From positions 28,786-92,785 of the forward strand of contig NZ_CATMFB010000016.1 of assembly GCF_950066645.1 (NCBI RefSeq): 64,000 nt of DNA. Reading direction: 5' to 3'. Made by a program: the position numbers and the translations under genes. Below are positions 1-10,321 of this stretch, piece by piece; position 1 is the stretch's first letter; every line of letters starts with the position of its first letter. Source of the DNA: an uncultured Thalassolituus sp. GTDB lineage: Bacteria > Pseudomonadota > Gammaproteobacteria > Pseudomonadales > Oceanobacteraceae. The notes below the pieces were generated by a model. That model made no database searches and was not told where the DNA came from. It was given only the letters and a program-made list of their open reading frames with translations.

Positions 1-406
1 GCAGCGCATCCCTGTATTCTTCCTGACTGAAGTTACCGGCCAGTGTTGCAAGAATCTGCAGGTGCTCGTCAGTCGCTTCTTCCGGTACCAACAGGGCAAA
101 CACCAGGTCGATGGGTTTGCCGTCGATAGCGTCGTAATCAATTGGTTCTTCTAACCGGAGCAACATGCCAATGGCCTGCTGGCATTGCAGCAGGCGGCAG
201 TGGGGGATAGCAATGCCTTCACCAATCCCGGTACTGCCCATGCGCTCCCGGTTCAGAAGTCGCTCGTAAATATCATCCGCAGAAGCATCGCCGAGGGTAG
301 TGGCGATGATGGTTGCGAGTTGTTCCAGCAGTTTTTTCTTACTGGACACCTGGACATCCACCAGAGATCGTTCCGGTGAAAGGATATCCTCGATGCGAAG
401 TGCCAT
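1..406 (-). CDS. ptsN: PTS IIA-Ntr nitrogen regulatory protein PtsN (partial, C-terminus off window)
   Basis: EIIA-Ntr of the nitrogen phosphotransfer system, a cytosolic phospho-acceptor that in related bacteria links nitrogen status to potassium transport and sigma-54-dependent genes. The reverse strand reads MALRIEDILSPERSLVDV, then a typical EIIA(Ntr) core with the GIAIPHCR segment holding the phospho-accepting histidine near residue 70. The start is the ATG at 404-406, four bases after the hpf stop, so the gene is the last visible member of the rpoN-hpf-ptsN string. About 135 of the usual ~155 residues are present and the end lies left of the window. rapZ and npr normally follow outside. 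Confidence 0.93.
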   Translation of the reverse strand, partial: MALRIEDILSPERSLVDVQVSSKKKLLEQLATIIATTLGDASADDIYERLLNRERMGSTGIGEGIAIPHCRLLQCQQAIGMLLRLEEPIDYDAIDGKPIDLVFALLVPEEATDEHLQILATLAGNFSQEEYRDAL

Positions 407-410
407 GAAA

Positions 411-713
411 TCAGCCTTGTCCGTGTTGACGCGCCACCAGTTTTTCTTTGTGCTTCAGAACCTGACGATCAAGCTTGTCAGTCATCTGATCAATGGCGGT
501 GTACATATCTTCATTTTCCGCCTTGGCGTGAAGGTCGTGCCCTGTTACGTGGATTGTCGCTTCAGCAGTCTGGCGGTCTTTAACGACCGTGAGGGTAACC
601 TGTCCATTGGTGATATTGTCAAAGTGTCGTGTCAGCTTTGACATTTTTTCTTCTACGTATGCCTGCATTGAATCTGTTACATCAACATGATGACCACTGA
701 TATTGATCTGCAT
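411..713 (-). CDS. hpf: Ribosome hibernation promoting factor (short HPF/YfiA family)
   Basis: Short ribosome-associated protein that binds 30S subunits in stationary phase and promotes inactive 100S ribosome dimers. The 100-residue product has the single S30AE domain (MQINISGHHVDVTDSM at the N-terminus, basic alpha helix near the C-terminus) and lacks the long-form C-terminal dimerisation domain, so it is short HPF. It lies 41 bp downstream of rpoN and 4 bp upstream of ptsN, the conserved rpoN-hpf-ptsN order of gammaproteobacteria. RaiA is the alternative paralogue, but this gene context favours HPF. Confidence 0.93.
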   Translation of the reverse strand: MQINISGHHVDVTDSMQAYVEEKMSKLTRHFDNITNGQVTLTVVKDRQTAEATIHVTGHDLHAKAENEDMYTAIDQMTDKLDRQVLKHKEKLVARQHGQG

Positions 714-754
714 ACCCAGTCTCCTTATGTGTACTGGCTTGGGATGGTTTCAGC

Positions 755-2269
755 TCAGATGAGCTGCTTTCTCTCGTTGGAAGGCGGAATCATCATTGCC
801 TCCCGGTACTTGGCTACGGTGCGACGTGCCACCTGAATACCTTTCTCACCCAGCATAGTCGCGATTTTGTTATCGCTCAGCGGTTTGCGGGTATTTTCTT
901 CGGCAATCAGTTTTTTGATCATGGCACGGATTGCGGTAGAAGAACACTCCCCGCCACTGTCGGTACTGACGTGACTTGAGAAGAAATATTTAAGCTCAAA
1001 AATTCCACGCGGTGTGTGCATATATTTCTGCGTCGTCACCCGTGAAATGGTCGATTCATGCATGCCTACTGCTTCGGCAATATCGTGCAGCACCAGTGGC
1101 TTCATGCCCTCATCACCGCGCTCAAAAAATTCGATCTGATATTCGACAATTTTCGTGGCCACTTTAAGCAGAGTTTCATTGCGGCTCTGCAGGCTTTTAA
1201 TAAACCAGCGGGCTTCCTGCAGGTTATCTTTCAGGAAAGAATTGTCGGCACTGTTATCTGAGCGGCGGATCAAGGCGGCATAGTCAGCGTTCACCCGGAG
1301 CTTAGGAGCAATTTCCGGATTCAGTTCAACGCGCCACTCGTCGCGCAACTGGCGGACGATGACATCGGGAATAACATATTCTGACTGCTGCTCAGAAATG
1401 CCAGAGCCGGGCTTTGGATTCAGCTCTTTAATCAGACGCAGAACAGATTTCAGATCTTCTTCTTTCAGGCGTGTTTTACGCATCAGCGTCGGGTAATCAC
1501 GACTGCCAAGGAGATCAATATAATCTCTCAGTACAGAGCGGGCTTCGGGTAACCAGGGAGTGCCTTCCGGCAGCTGATGCAATTGCAACATCAGACATTC
1601 GCGCAGGTCTCGGGCAAATACGCCCGCCGGATCAAACTGCTGCAGGCGTTTAAGAACCGCCTGGACCTCGTCTTCTTCGACATCCAGTGACGGGTCCATG
1701 CTTTCCAGGACGTCTTCGATCGTTGTGTGCAGGTAACCATCGTCATCGACCCCGTCGATCAGCATCGTTGCTATCTCGCGGTCGGTGTCACTCATGGGAG
1801 TCAGGTTAAGTTGCCAGAGCAGGTGATCCTGAAGGCTGTCGGTGGTGGCATGGCGGGCATCATAGTCGAAGTCATCGTCTACCGGGCCACCACTGCTCGC
1901 GACCGTCGCTGACACCTGAAAGGTGTCTTCCCACTGGCTGTCTACCGGGAGGTCGTCGGGGAGTTTGTCATCCGACCACTGATCATTGAGATCCTGCTGG
2001 TCAGAGCTGTGTTCAAATTCGTAATCGTTGTTGTCTGAGGCGGTCGTCTCTGCCCCTGAGTCGCTGTAGTCGCTGTCCTGATTGCTGTTGTCTGATTCAG
2101 ACGGTGCTTCATCGAACTCTTCGCTTTCCAGCATTGGGTTGGAATCCAGGGCTTCCTGAATTTCCTGTTGCAGATCCAGCGTCGACAGCTGTAACAGTCG
2201 GATGGCCTGTTGCAGCTGCGGCGTCATGGTCAGCTGCTGACCCATCTTGAGCTGGAGAGATGTCTTCAT
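755..2269 (-). CDS. rpoN: RNA polymerase sigma-54 factor
   Basis: Sigma-54, which directs RNA polymerase to -24/-12 promoters and needs an AAA+ activator to open them. The 504-residue protein has region I ([20 protein letters not shown], glutamine-rich activator-responsive segment), a very acidic Asp/Ser/Asn-rich region II around residues 50-110, the core-binding region, an HTH near residues 390-410 and the C-terminal RpoN box [12 protein letters not shown] that reads the -24 element. It sits between lptB and hpf as in Pseudomonas and E. coli. The acidic linker is the variable part of the family and shows nothing broken. Confidence 0.98.
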   Translation of the reverse strand: MKTSLQLKMGQQLTMTPQLQQAIRLLQLSTLDLQQEIQEALDSNPMLESEEFDEAPSESDNSNQDSDYSDSGAETTASDNNDYEFEHSSDQQDLNDQWSDDKLPDDLPVDSQWEDTFQVSATVASSGGPVDDDFDYDARHATTDSLQDHLLWQLNLTPMSDTDREIATMLIDGVDDDGYLHTTIEDVLESMDPSLDVEEDEVQAVLKRLQQFDPAGVFARDLRECLMLQLHQLPEGTPWLPEARSVLRDYIDLLGSRDYPTLMRKTRLKEEDLKSVLRLIKELNPKPGSGISEQQSEYVIPDVIVRQLRDEWRVELNPEIAPKLRVNADYAALIRRSDNSADNSFLKDNLQEARWFIKSLQSRNETLLKVATKIVEYQIEFFERGDEGMKPLVLHDIAEAVGMHESTISRVTTQKYMHTPRGIFELKYFFSSHVSTDSGGECSSTAIRAMIKKLIAEENTRKPLSDNKIATMLGEKGIQVARRTVAKYREAMMIPPSNERKQLI

Positions 2270-2382
2270 AAAAAATTAATAACCGACCTGTGCAACCAAA
2301 CATCTTAATCGTCTGCTATGACCGATATTATAGGTTAAGCAGCGAATGATGGAATCTATTTTGCTAGAGCTTACACCAACTT

Positions 2383-3108
2383 TTAAAGTCGGAAATCATC
2401 ACCGAGGTAAACTTTGCGCACCTGTTCGCTGGCCAGGACCTCTTCCGGTGTGCCTTCCGCAATGATATGGCCTCCGCCGACAATAAATGCCTTCTCACAG
2501 ATAGCCAGTGTCTCACGGACGTTATGGTCTGTAATCAGTACACCTATGCCCCGTGATTTAAGCTGGCGGATGATGTCCATAATGTCAGACACGGAAATTG
2601 GGTCAACCCCAGCGAAAGGTTCATCAAGCAGGACAAAGGAGGGCTCTGCCGCCAGTGCACGGGCAATTTCTACCCGACGACGCTCGCCGCCTGACAGCGC
2701 CATGCCGAGACTGTCGCGGATATGTTGAATATGAAACTCATCGAGCAGCTGCTCAAGGTGCTGCTTCCGTTGCGCTTTGTTCAGCTCAGGGCGGGTCTCA
2801 AGGATGGCCATGATATTGTCTGCAACGCTGAGCTTGCGGAAAATCGACGCTTCCTGAGGCAGGTAGCCAATGCCTTTCTGTGCACGGCCATGCATCGGCA
2901 GATGACTGATGTCTTCTCCATCTATTTCTACGCGGCCGCGATCAGCCTGAACCAGGTTGACGATCATGTAGAAGCAGGTGGTTTTGCCCGCACCGTTCGG
3001 GCCGAGCAGGCCAACGATCTGCCCGCTCTCTACGGTCATGGATACATCCTTGACCACCTCTCGACCGTTATAGCTCTTGGCCAGATTCAGGGCTTTCAAT
3101 GTTTTCAT
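2383..3108 (-). CDS. lptB: LPS export ABC transporter ATP-binding protein LptB
   Basis: Cytosolic ATPase that powers extraction of lipopolysaccharide from the inner membrane by LptB2FG and its passage to the LptC-LptA-LptDE bridge. The 241-residue protein shows Walker [10 protein letters not shown] near residue 36, the signature [14 protein letters not shown] near 140, Walker [14 protein letters not shown] and the H-loop TDHNVRETL. Length is standard. It begins one base after the lptA stop and precedes rpoN, the classical cluster; lptF and lptG are elsewhere. Confidence 0.98.
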   Translation of the reverse strand: MKTLKALNLAKSYNGREVVKDVSMTVESGQIVGLLGPNGAGKTTCFYMIVNLVQADRGRVEIDGEDISHLPMHGRAQKGIGYLPQEASIFRKLSVADNIMAILETRPELNKAQRKQHLEQLLDEFHIQHIRDSLGMALSGGERRRVEIARALAAEPSFVLLDEPFAGVDPISVSDIMDIIRQLKSRGIGVLITDHNVRETLAICEKAFIVGGGHIIAEGTPEEVLASEQVRKVYLGDDFRL

Positions 3109-3109
3109 A

Positions 3110-3637
3110 TCAAGGAGTTTCCGGCGCTTTCTGCGGTTGGATAACGACTTTGATCCGGCCGTCTTCAGTTGTCTGACCGATATTCTCGTTGGCCTTATTG
3201 CCGCTGGCTTTAACGGTTTCTGTGTTCATGTCGTAGGTAATGGTGTCGCCGCTGAAGACATTGCCGTCCTGCTCCAGTTCAGCGTCGCCGCGCAGGGTAA
3301 TACGGCGGTCTGCGGTGTAATAATCGATCCGGTTACCGTGTGCGTGCGTCACCGGTTTACCGGGCTCGATTTCCTGTTCATAGCGCGCGGGCGAGCCTTC
3401 GGCGACGGCTTTTTCCAGAACATCACCATCACGCAGGATGAGCAGTCTTTCTGCTTCAATTTTCAGGGTGCCCTGAGTAAGAACAACATTGCCCTCGTAG
3501 ATAACGGTGCCAGCCCGACGATCAATCTCGGCGCGGTCGGAAAGGATAGTCATCTCCTGTTGCCAGTCCTGCTGCAGGGCGTTGCTCAGTACCGGCAGGC
3601 AGGCGAGTGCTGCGAGCAGTAATTTATTCAGGGACAT
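3110..3637 (-). CDS. lptA: Periplasmic LPS-transport protein LptA
   Basis: Periplasmic OstA-like beta-jellyroll protein that forms the bridge carrying LPS from LptC to outer-membrane LptD. The 175-residue product starts with a short signal sequence ([15 protein letters not shown]) and continues with the LptA/OstA domain ([20 protein letters not shown] and repeated strands). The ATG at 3635-3637 overlaps the end of lptC by 14 bases and its stop abuts lptB, so lptC, lptA and lptB are translationally coupled. Length fits the family (170-185 residues). Confidence 0.96.
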   Translation of the reverse strand: MSLNKLLLAALACLPVLSNALQQDWQQEMTILSDRAEIDRRAGTVIYEGNVVLTQGTLKIEAERLLILRDGDVLEKAVAEGSPARYEQEIEPGKPVTHAHGNRIDYYTADRRITLRGDAELEQDGNVFSGDTITYDMNTETVKASGNKANENIGQTTEDGRIKVVIQPQKAPETP

Positions 3638-4172
3638 AATGAGTTCGTACTCCAGTCTTCAGCTCAAGGCGCTGGTGGTCGGCGTCAAAAAGCATACCGG
3701 TACCTGTCATTGTGCTGCTTTCACCTGTGATGGTAACCAACTCGTCTGAACTGGCTATGCGGCGGTTTAAATCGTATTGCATGCGGGTGGTGTTCAGTTG
3801 CCAGTCACTGTCGTCAGATTGTGGACGGATAAGAATATTCCCACTGAGCTTCAGCAGGTGATCGGTGCCGCTGAGAACGCCCTCATCGGCCGTCATCAGC
3901 CAGTCGTTATTCTGACTGACGAGTAGCTGTGGCTGTGTGAATACACTGGTGTCGTTCTGCGGGTAATGCACGGATGATGTCGCATAAAACGTATCGATCA
4001 GCTGGCCATCCTCGCCGTAACGACGACTGATCAACATGGAGCCATAGTAATCGGGCTCCGCTACCTGCTGTTCTGCAGTCGGGGCGGAAATCTCGCGGGT
4101 ATAGCGGTCAACCGCCATCAGCGACAGGCCCAGAGCGACTGTAAGAAAAAGCAGCAGGTAGCGCTTACGCAT
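3624..4172 (-). CDS. lptC: LPS export protein LptC
   Basis: Single-pass inner-membrane protein with a periplasmic jellyroll domain that receives LPS from LptB2FG and passes it to LptA. The 182-residue sequence opens with one membrane span (RYLLLFLTVALGLSLMAVD) and continues with an LptC/DUF1239 domain rich in beta strands. Its ATG overlaps the kdsD stop as TGATG at 4170-4174. In E. coli and Pseudomonas kdsC lies exactly between these two genes; here it is absent and the coupling is seamless. Confidence 0.95.
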   Translation of the reverse strand: MRKRYLLLFLTVALGLSLMAVDRYTREISAPTAEQQVAEPDYYGSMLISRRYGEDGQLIDTFYATSSVHYPQNDTSVFTQPQLLVSQNNDWLMTADEGVLSGTDHLLKLSGNILIRPQSDDSDWQLNTTRMQYDLNRRIASSDELVTITGESSTMTGTGMLFDADHQRLELKTGVRTHYVPE

Positions 4173-5149
4173 CAGATCACACCAGCGCGTAACAGGTCGT
4201 GCATGTTAATGACGCCGACGGTGTTACCGTCGTGCTGCACCACCAGAGCGTTGATCTTGCTGTCTTCCATTACTTTCAGGGCTTCGGCGGCCAGAGTGCC
4301 CGGTGCGATGGTTTTACAGTTCCGGGTCATAACGTCGTTCATCGTAGCCGTATGGATGTCCACGCCGTGATCGATTGCGCGACGTAAGTCACCGTCTGTG
4401 AAAATACCGGCGAGTGAACCGTCGCTCGCCGCGACCGTTGTCATGCCAAGCCCTTTGGACGTGGCAACCAGAAGCGCCTGTGACAGGGATGTTCCGGTCT
4501 CAACGACGGGGATCTGCTCACCTGCGTGCATGATGTCTTCTACTTTCAGCAACAGGCGTCGGCCAAGGCTGCCACCCGGATGGGAGAAGGCGAAGTCTTC
4601 AGCCGTAAAGCCTTTGGCTTCGAGCAGAGCGATTGCCAGCGCATCCCCCATCACCAATGCACAGGTCGTTGATGAAGTAGGGGCCAGATCGAGAGGGCAG
4701 GCTTCCTGCTCAACGCCTGTATACAGGTGACTGTCTGCTGCTTTTGCCAGGGTGGATTGAGAGTTTCCGGTCATGCTGATCAGTCGGGTTCCCATGCGCT
4801 TGAGCAGAGGCAGCAGGCTGGTGACTTCACTGGTCTCGCCTGAGTTCGACAGCGCGATCACAACGTCGGCTGAGGTGATCATTCCCATATCGCCGTGGCT
4901 GGCCTCGCCCGGATGCACGAAGAAGGCAGGCGTGCCCGTACTTGCGAGGGTTGCGGCCATTTTATTACCGATGTGACCGGACTTGCCCATGCCTGTAACG
5001 ACAACGCGGCCGCGGCACTGTATGACCAGCTGGCAGGCGCGGGTGAAATTCTCATCAAGGTGATTCTGCAGCTGACCAACCGCTTCCTGCTCCAGGCGCA
5101 GGGTGCGGCGTGCTGATTCGATAAAATTAAATGTGTTCGATTCGCTCAT
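4172..5149 (-). CDS. kdsD: D-arabinose 5-phosphate isomerase (KdsD)
   Basis: Interconverts D-ribulose 5-phosphate and D-arabinose 5-phosphate, the first step of KDO synthesis for the LPS inner core. The 325-residue protein has an N-terminal SIS domain (GKSGHIGNKMAATLASTGTP, then HPGEASHGDMGMI and ALSNSGETSE) followed by two CBS domains from about residue 205 to the end. This is the usual architecture and length. It lies between the yrbG-type antiporter (3 bp away) and lptC. The next enzyme but one in the pathway, the KdsC phosphatase, is missing from its usual place after this gene. Confidence 0.96.
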   Translation of the reverse strand: MSESNTFNFIESARRTLRLEQEAVGQLQNHLDENFTRACQLVIQCRGRVVVTGMGKSGHIGNKMAATLASTGTPAFFVHPGEASHGDMGMITSADVVIALSNSGETSEVTSLLPLLKRMGTRLISMTGNSQSTLAKAADSHLYTGVEQEACPLDLAPTSSTTCALVMGDALAIALLEAKGFTAEDFAFSHPGGSLGRRLLLKVEDIMHAGEQIPVVETGTSLSQALLVATSKGLGMTTVAASDGSLAGIFTDGDLRRAIDHGVDIHTATMNDVMTRNCKTIAPGTLAAEALKVMEDSKINALVVQHDGNTVGVINMHDLLRAGVI

Positions 5150-5152
5150 AAC

Positions 5153-6112
5153 TTATTGATTCGCTATAAAAAGAAAGCCGAGGTACGCGACATAGGATCC
5201 GGTCAGCAGTGTGCCGGTGATCCGACCCATGGTGCCCTTGCGGTAACTGATCAGGAAAAAAACCAGTAGGGCAATGGTCACAGCCATCATGACAGCGTAA
5301 TCGCGGTAAAGTGCCATTGGCTCAACGGCGGTGACTGCCAGCAGACCGGGAATCGGCATTACAGCAAGCAGGTTGAATATGTTGGAACCAATCACGTTGC
5401 CGATGGCGATGTCGTGATGGCCTTTCAGGGCGCTGGTGACAGAGGCTGCCAGCTCCGGGAGGCTGGTGCCGATGGCGACGATAGTGAGTCCGATAATCAG
5501 TTCGCTCACGCCCATGGCCGTAGCAATCCCGGTCGCTCCCCAGACGAGTGCTTTTGAGGCAACCATCAACAGAACCAGACCGGTAATCAACCAGAAAACT
5601 GCCATGCCGGTCGGCGTGCTTTCAATCTCAGCGGCTTCATCTTCGTCCATGATAGCGTCGCCACTGTCGGACGAATCCTGAAACATAAGGTAGAGGGCGA
5701 AGAGAAAGGCGACGATCAGAATGATGGCGTCAGTCATATCCAGTGTCAGGTCAAACAGGACAACCCCGCCAAGCAGGCTGACGATCACCAGTAACGGCAG
5801 TTCTTTTTTCAACAGACCTTTCTGCAGCGGGATGGGAGCAACCAGCGCGGTAATCCCCAGCACAAGCGCAATGTTGGTGATGTTGGAGCCCAGTGCGTTA
5901 CCGATCGCAAGGTTACCTGCACCATCCAGAGCAGCCATCGCCGATACGAACATTTCAGGCGCGGACGTGCCGATAGAGACTATCGTCAGGCCCACCAGAA
6001 GAGGGGACATTCCCATGTGTCTGGCAGTCGCTGCCGCACCGATCACAAATTTGTCAGCACTCCATACCAGAAGAATGAGGCCTGCGACGACGGCGCCGAT
6101 TTCAGCGTACAT
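5153..6112 (-). CDS. yrbG: Calcium/sodium antiporter, YrbG/CaCA family
   Basis: Inner-membrane cation exchanger of the Ca2+:cation antiporter superfamily. About ten membrane spans are visible in two inverted halves, each holding the family alpha-repeat: GTSAPEMFVSAMAAL with GNALGSNITNIALVLG in the first, GTSLPELAASVTSAL with GNVIGSNIFNLLAVM in the second. I chose the ATG at 6110-6112 (MYAEIGAVVAGLILL), which begins directly at the first membrane span and gives 319 residues like E. coli YrbG; the upstream 41-residue extension is polar and unlike the family. Ion preference is assigned by family only. Confidence 0.93.
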   Translation of the reverse strand: MYAEIGAVVAGLILLVWSADKFVIGAAATARHMGMSPLLVGLTIVSIGTSAPEMFVSAMAALDGAGNLAIGNALGSNITNIALVLGITALVAPIPLQKGLLKKELPLLVIVSLLGGVVLFDLTLDMTDAIILIVAFLFALYLMFQDSSDSGDAIMDEDEAAEIESTPTGMAVFWLITGLVLLMVASKALVWGATGIATAMGVSELIIGLTIVAIGTSLPELAASVTSALKGHHDIAIGNVIGSNIFNLLAVMPIPGLLAVTAVEPMALYRDYAVMMAVTIALLVFFLISYRKGTMGRITGTLLTGSYVAYLGFLFIANQ

Positions 6113-6219
6113 AGAAAAACCCGTGAGAAAAAACAGCCTGCCATTGTACCGGAGGTAATTTTCCGCGCAATTGCAACAGGTCGTTCCCGGTACAGGCCGG
6201 GCCGGTCGGCTTTTGGCCG

Positions 6220-6248
6220 TTGGTATGCCAGTCACATTCCGATATGCT
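6220..6248 (+). promoter_or_regulatory. Candidate sigma-70 promoter of the mla operon
   Basis: TTGGTA at 6220-6225 and TATGCT at 6243-6248 are separated by exactly 17 bases, and the mlaF start follows 33 bases after the -10. It is the best such pair in the 169-bp divergent spacer between the antiporter gene and mlaF. Assigned by eye only. Confidence 0.45.
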
Positions 6249-6281
6249 AGCGACTTTTCGTGATTTAAAAAGGCACAGAAG

Positions 6282-7094
6282 ATGTCTGACAGCAGTGCAC
6301 ACGTCGAAGTCCGGGATGTCCGCTTCCGGCGTGGCGAGCGCTTGATTTACGACGGACTCAACGTCTCTTTCCCCCGAGGCAGAATTACTGCGATTATGGG
6401 GCCGAGCGGGACAGGTAAAACGACCCTGTTGCGCATGATCGGCGGACAGCTGAAAGCAGACTCCGGAGAGGTGCTGGTAAACGGTGGTGACGTTGGCCGA
6501 ATGTCCCGCAACGAACTGTTGGCGCTCCGACGTGACAAGATGGGCATGCTGTTTCAGACCAGTGGTCTGTTTACTGACCTGTCCGTTTTTGAAAACGTCG
6601 CATTTCCCCTGCGCGTTCATACTGACCTGCCAGAAGCCATGATCCGTGATCTTGTACTCATGAAGCTGGAGGCGGTTGGACTGCGCGGCGCGCGGGATCT
6701 GTTCCCAGCGGAGCTGTCTGGTGGCATGGTGCGCCGGGTTGCTCTGGCCAGATCCATCGCGATGGACCCTGAGCTCATCATGTACGATGAGCCTTTCACT
6801 GGCCTTGATCCGATATCAATGGGGATGATTCTCCGCTTAATTAAAGGGCTGAACGAGGCTCTGGGGCTGACCAGTCTGCTGGTGTCTCATGATGTTGAGG
6901 AGTCCTGTCAGATTGCCGATTTTCTGTGCATCGTGTCAGGAGGCAAAGTGATCGGGTTCGGGACCCCTGACGAGTTACGCAATGGCGATAATGCCGAAGT
7001 CCGTCAGTTCCTTAATGGTGATCCGGACGGACCTGTGCCGTTCCATTATCCGGCGGATGATTACCGTCAGGACCTGCTGACAGGAGTGAAGTAA
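6282..7094 (+). CDS. mlaF: Phospholipid transport ABC ATPase MlaF
   Basis: ATPase of the MlaFEDB inner-membrane complex that moves phospholipids between the inner and outer membranes and maintains outer-membrane lipid asymmetry. The 270-residue protein has Walker A GPSGTGKTTLLRM near residue 40, signature ELSGGMVRRVALARS, Walker B LIMYDEPFTGLDP and an H-loop SHDVEE. First gene of the rightward operon mlaF-mlaE-mlaD-mlaB, with mlaE starting 3 bases after its stop. Confidence 0.97.
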   Translation: MSDSSAHVEVRDVRFRRGERLIYDGLNVSFPRGRITAIMGPSGTGKTTLLRMIGGQLKADSGEVLVNGGDVGRMSRNELLALRRDKMGMLFQTSGLFTDLSVFENVAFPLRVHTDLPEAMIRDLVLMKLEAVGLRGARDLFPAELSGGMVRRVALARSIAMDPELIMYDEPFTGLDPISMGMILRLIKGLNEALGLTSLLVSHDVEESCQIADFLCIVSGGKVIGFGTPDELRNGDNAEVRQFLNGDPDGPVPFHYPADDYRQDLLTGVK

Positions 7095-7097
7095 CAC

Positions 7098-7880
7098 ATG
7101 GTCAGTCAAATCCGCAGCCTGGGGCGTTATGGTGTCGAGTCGATCCAGTCAATCGGTCGTGCCGGGATGCTGTTTGCTCAGTCAGTGACCTGGGGTGGGC
7201 CAGGCAGTGCAGGTTTCCGCGACCTGATCCGCCAGATCTACTCAGTGGGTGTCCGCTCACTCTCCATTATTATCGTGGCCGGTTTTTTTGTCGGTATGGT
7301 GCTTGCGCTCCAGGGTTACAACATTCTGGTTAAGTTTGGTTCCGTGTCTGCACTGGGCACTATGGTATCGCTTACTCTGCTCCGTGAACTGGGGCCGGTG
7401 ATGGCGGCGCTGCTGTTTGCCGGACGTGCTGGTTCTGCATTGACCGCAGAGATTGGTCTGATGAAAGCCACCGAACAGTTGTCCGCGATGGAGATGATGG
7501 GGGTTGATCCTCTTAAACGGGTCGTCACACCGCGCCTCTGGGCGGGTGTGATCAGCGTGCCTGTGCTGGCGCTGTTGTTCAGCACAGTCGGCATCTGGGG
7601 AGGCGCTTTCGTTGCCGTTGACCTGCTTGGGCTGTACGACGGTGCCTACTGGAGCAATATGGCCAACACAGTGACGTTTTATGAAGATGTGGTCAAAGGA
7701 CTGATCAAAGCCAGCGTGTTTGGTCTGGTGGTGACCTGGATCGCGGTGTATCAGGGGTATGACTCTGCGCCTACTTCTGAAGGTATTGGTAAAGCAACAA
7801 CCCAGACGGTAGTGATTTCTTCACTGGCCGTGCTGGGACTGGATTTTGTACTGACTGCGGTCATGTTGGGAGGCGTATAA
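7098..7880 (+). CDS. mlaE: Phospholipid transport permease MlaE
   Basis: Integral inner-membrane subunit of the MlaFEDB transporter. The 260-residue product shows the MlaE family core: an interfacial N-terminal helix, then hydrophobic helices with LTLLRELGPVMAALLFAGRAGSALTAEIG (residues ~88-117) that contains the conserved ELGP motif. Length matches E. coli MlaE. It is between mlaF and mlaD with 3-bp gaps on both sides, so a single translational unit is likely. Confidence 0.96.
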   Translation: MVSQIRSLGRYGVESIQSIGRAGMLFAQSVTWGGPGSAGFRDLIRQIYSVGVRSLSIIIVAGFFVGMVLALQGYNILVKFGSVSALGTMVSLTLLRELGPVMAALLFAGRAGSALTAEIGLMKATEQLSAMEMMGVDPLKRVVTPRLWAGVISVPVLALLFSTVGIWGGAFVAVDLLGLYDGAYWSNMANTVTFYEDVVKGLIKASVFGLVVTWIAVYQGYDSAPTSEGIGKATTQTVVISSLAVLGLDFVLTAVMLGGV

Positions 7881-7883
7881 GCC

Positions 7884-8345
7884 ATGCAAATGCGTAATGT
7901 CGAGCTGATGGTCGGCGGATTTATGGTAATGGGAATCATCGCTCTGGTACTGATGGCATTCCGGGTCAGTGGGCTGTCGATGGAAGCAGGCGGTGAGACC
8001 TATACGCTGAAGGCCCGCTTTGAAAATCTGGGGGGGCTCACCGAGCGCGCCAAAGTATCTATGTCGGGGGTGACGGTAGGCAAAGTCAGCCGCATTTATC
8101 TGGACAAAGAATGGTACATGGCGGTCGTCGAGATGGAGATTGATTCCAATGCCATGGCGACACTGAGCACTGATACGTCTGCGGCAATCCTGACGGCAGG
8201 CCTGTTAGGCGAAAAGTATATCGGGCTGACGGTGGGAGCCGAGGCTGACTATCTGGCCGATGGAGACTGGATCCACGAAACTCAGTCTGCCATCGTGCTT
8301 GAGGAGCTGATCGGTCGCTTCTTCCTGGATAAGGCAGAAGGCTGA
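7884..8345 (+). CDS. mlaD: MCE-domain phospholipid-binding protein MlaD
   Basis: Membrane-anchored periplasmic MCE protein whose hexameric ring forms the lipid channel above MlaE. One N-terminal membrane span (VGGFMVMGIIALVLMAF) is followed by a single MCE domain (LKARFENLGGLTERAKVSMSG, VGKVSRIYLD). At 153 residues it is about 30 shorter than E. coli MlaD, the difference being a short C-terminal tail after the MCE fold. Its stop overlaps the mlaB start as TGATG at 8343-8347. The periplasmic lipid carrier gene mlaC, which normally comes next, is absent. Confidence 0.95.
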   Translation: MQMRNVELMVGGFMVMGIIALVLMAFRVSGLSMEAGGETYTLKARFENLGGLTERAKVSMSGVTVGKVSRIYLDKEWYMAVVEMEIDSNAMATLSTDTSAAILTAGLLGEKYIGLTVGAEADYLADGDWIHETQSAIVLEELIGRFFLDKAEG

Positions 8346-8656
8346 TGGCCGCGCCAGTTCTGACTGCGACTTCGGCAACCACCGCGACCCTCAGTGGTGA
8401 TCTGACGGTGCACTCTGTTGCCGGAGTTATTGACGCAGGCGAAGCCGCGATCAGAGCGGCAGGCGGGGAGTGGACCCTCGATCTGTCTGGGGTAGATCGG
8501 TTCAGCAGCGCCGGCGTGGCTCTGCTACTGAACTGGATGCGCTTCTGTCTGTCACAGAAAGTATCGTTGCGACTGGATAACATTCCTGCCGATATGCAGG
8601 CCATCATTGATGTCTGCGACCTGGAATCTGTTTTTGCGCCCCTGACAGGAAAATAA
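8345..8656 (+). CDS. mlaB: STAS-domain protein MlaB
   Basis: Small cytosolic STAS protein that binds MlaF and is needed for assembly and activity of the MlaFEDB complex. The 103-residue sequence contains the STAS core with LDLSGVDRFSSAGVALLLNW, where the conserved SSAG segment is clear. It directly overlaps mlaD, and the next genes are ibaG and murA as in E. coli and Pseudomonas. Identity rests on domain plus position. Confidence 0.9.
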   Translation: MAAPVLTATSATTATLSGDLTVHSVAGVIDAGEAAIRAAGGEWTLDLSGVDRFSSAGVALLLNWMRFCLSQKVSLRLDNIPADMQAIIDVCDLESVFAPLTGK

Positions 8657-8773
8657 CCTGAACTGTGGTCCGGCAGACCCTGCTCTTAACCCAGATCAGG
8701 TTCAGCCACTTCGGTTCGTGGGATAAATCCGCTATTATTGGGCGCTTTTCCTGAATTGAGTGGTAAAAGGGTT

Positions 8774-9007
8774 ATGTCCCCGGAAGAAATCCTCGAAGTA
8801 CTGCAGACTGCAGCCCCGGATGTGAGCTGGCAGGTCGCCGACGGCTATGTCAAAGAAATCACCGGTGTTGGCGAGGTATTTGATGGCCTGAACGCCGTGA
8901 AACGTCAGCAGTATGTCTACAAAATCCTGAATCCTTTTATCGTGGATGGCCGTCTGCATGCGGTGTCCATTCAAACCTTCACGCCCGCTGAAAAAGCAGG
9001 TGCCTAA
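8774..9007 (+). CDS. ibaG: BolA-family protein IbaG
   Basis: Small BolA/IbaG protein that partners monothiol glutaredoxins in iron-sulfur cluster handling and acid stress in relatives. I use the ATG at 8774 (MSPEEILEVLQTAAPDVSW), preceded by AAAAGGG, which gives 77 residues; an in-frame ATG at 8738 would add 12 untypical residues. The BolA helix-strand core ends with VDGRLHAVSIQTF, carrying the histidine found in the family. It stands 117 bp after mlaB and 9 bp before murA, its conserved place. Confidence 0.92.
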   Translation: MSPEEILEVLQTAAPDVSWQVADGYVKEITGVGEVFDGLNAVKRQQYVYKILNPFIVDGRLHAVSIQTFTPAEKAGA

Positions 9008-10282
<1,275 letters not shown>

Positions 10283-10321
10283 CACAAGAACATCTGAGAT
10301 TCAGAGAGGATCAGACTTACC

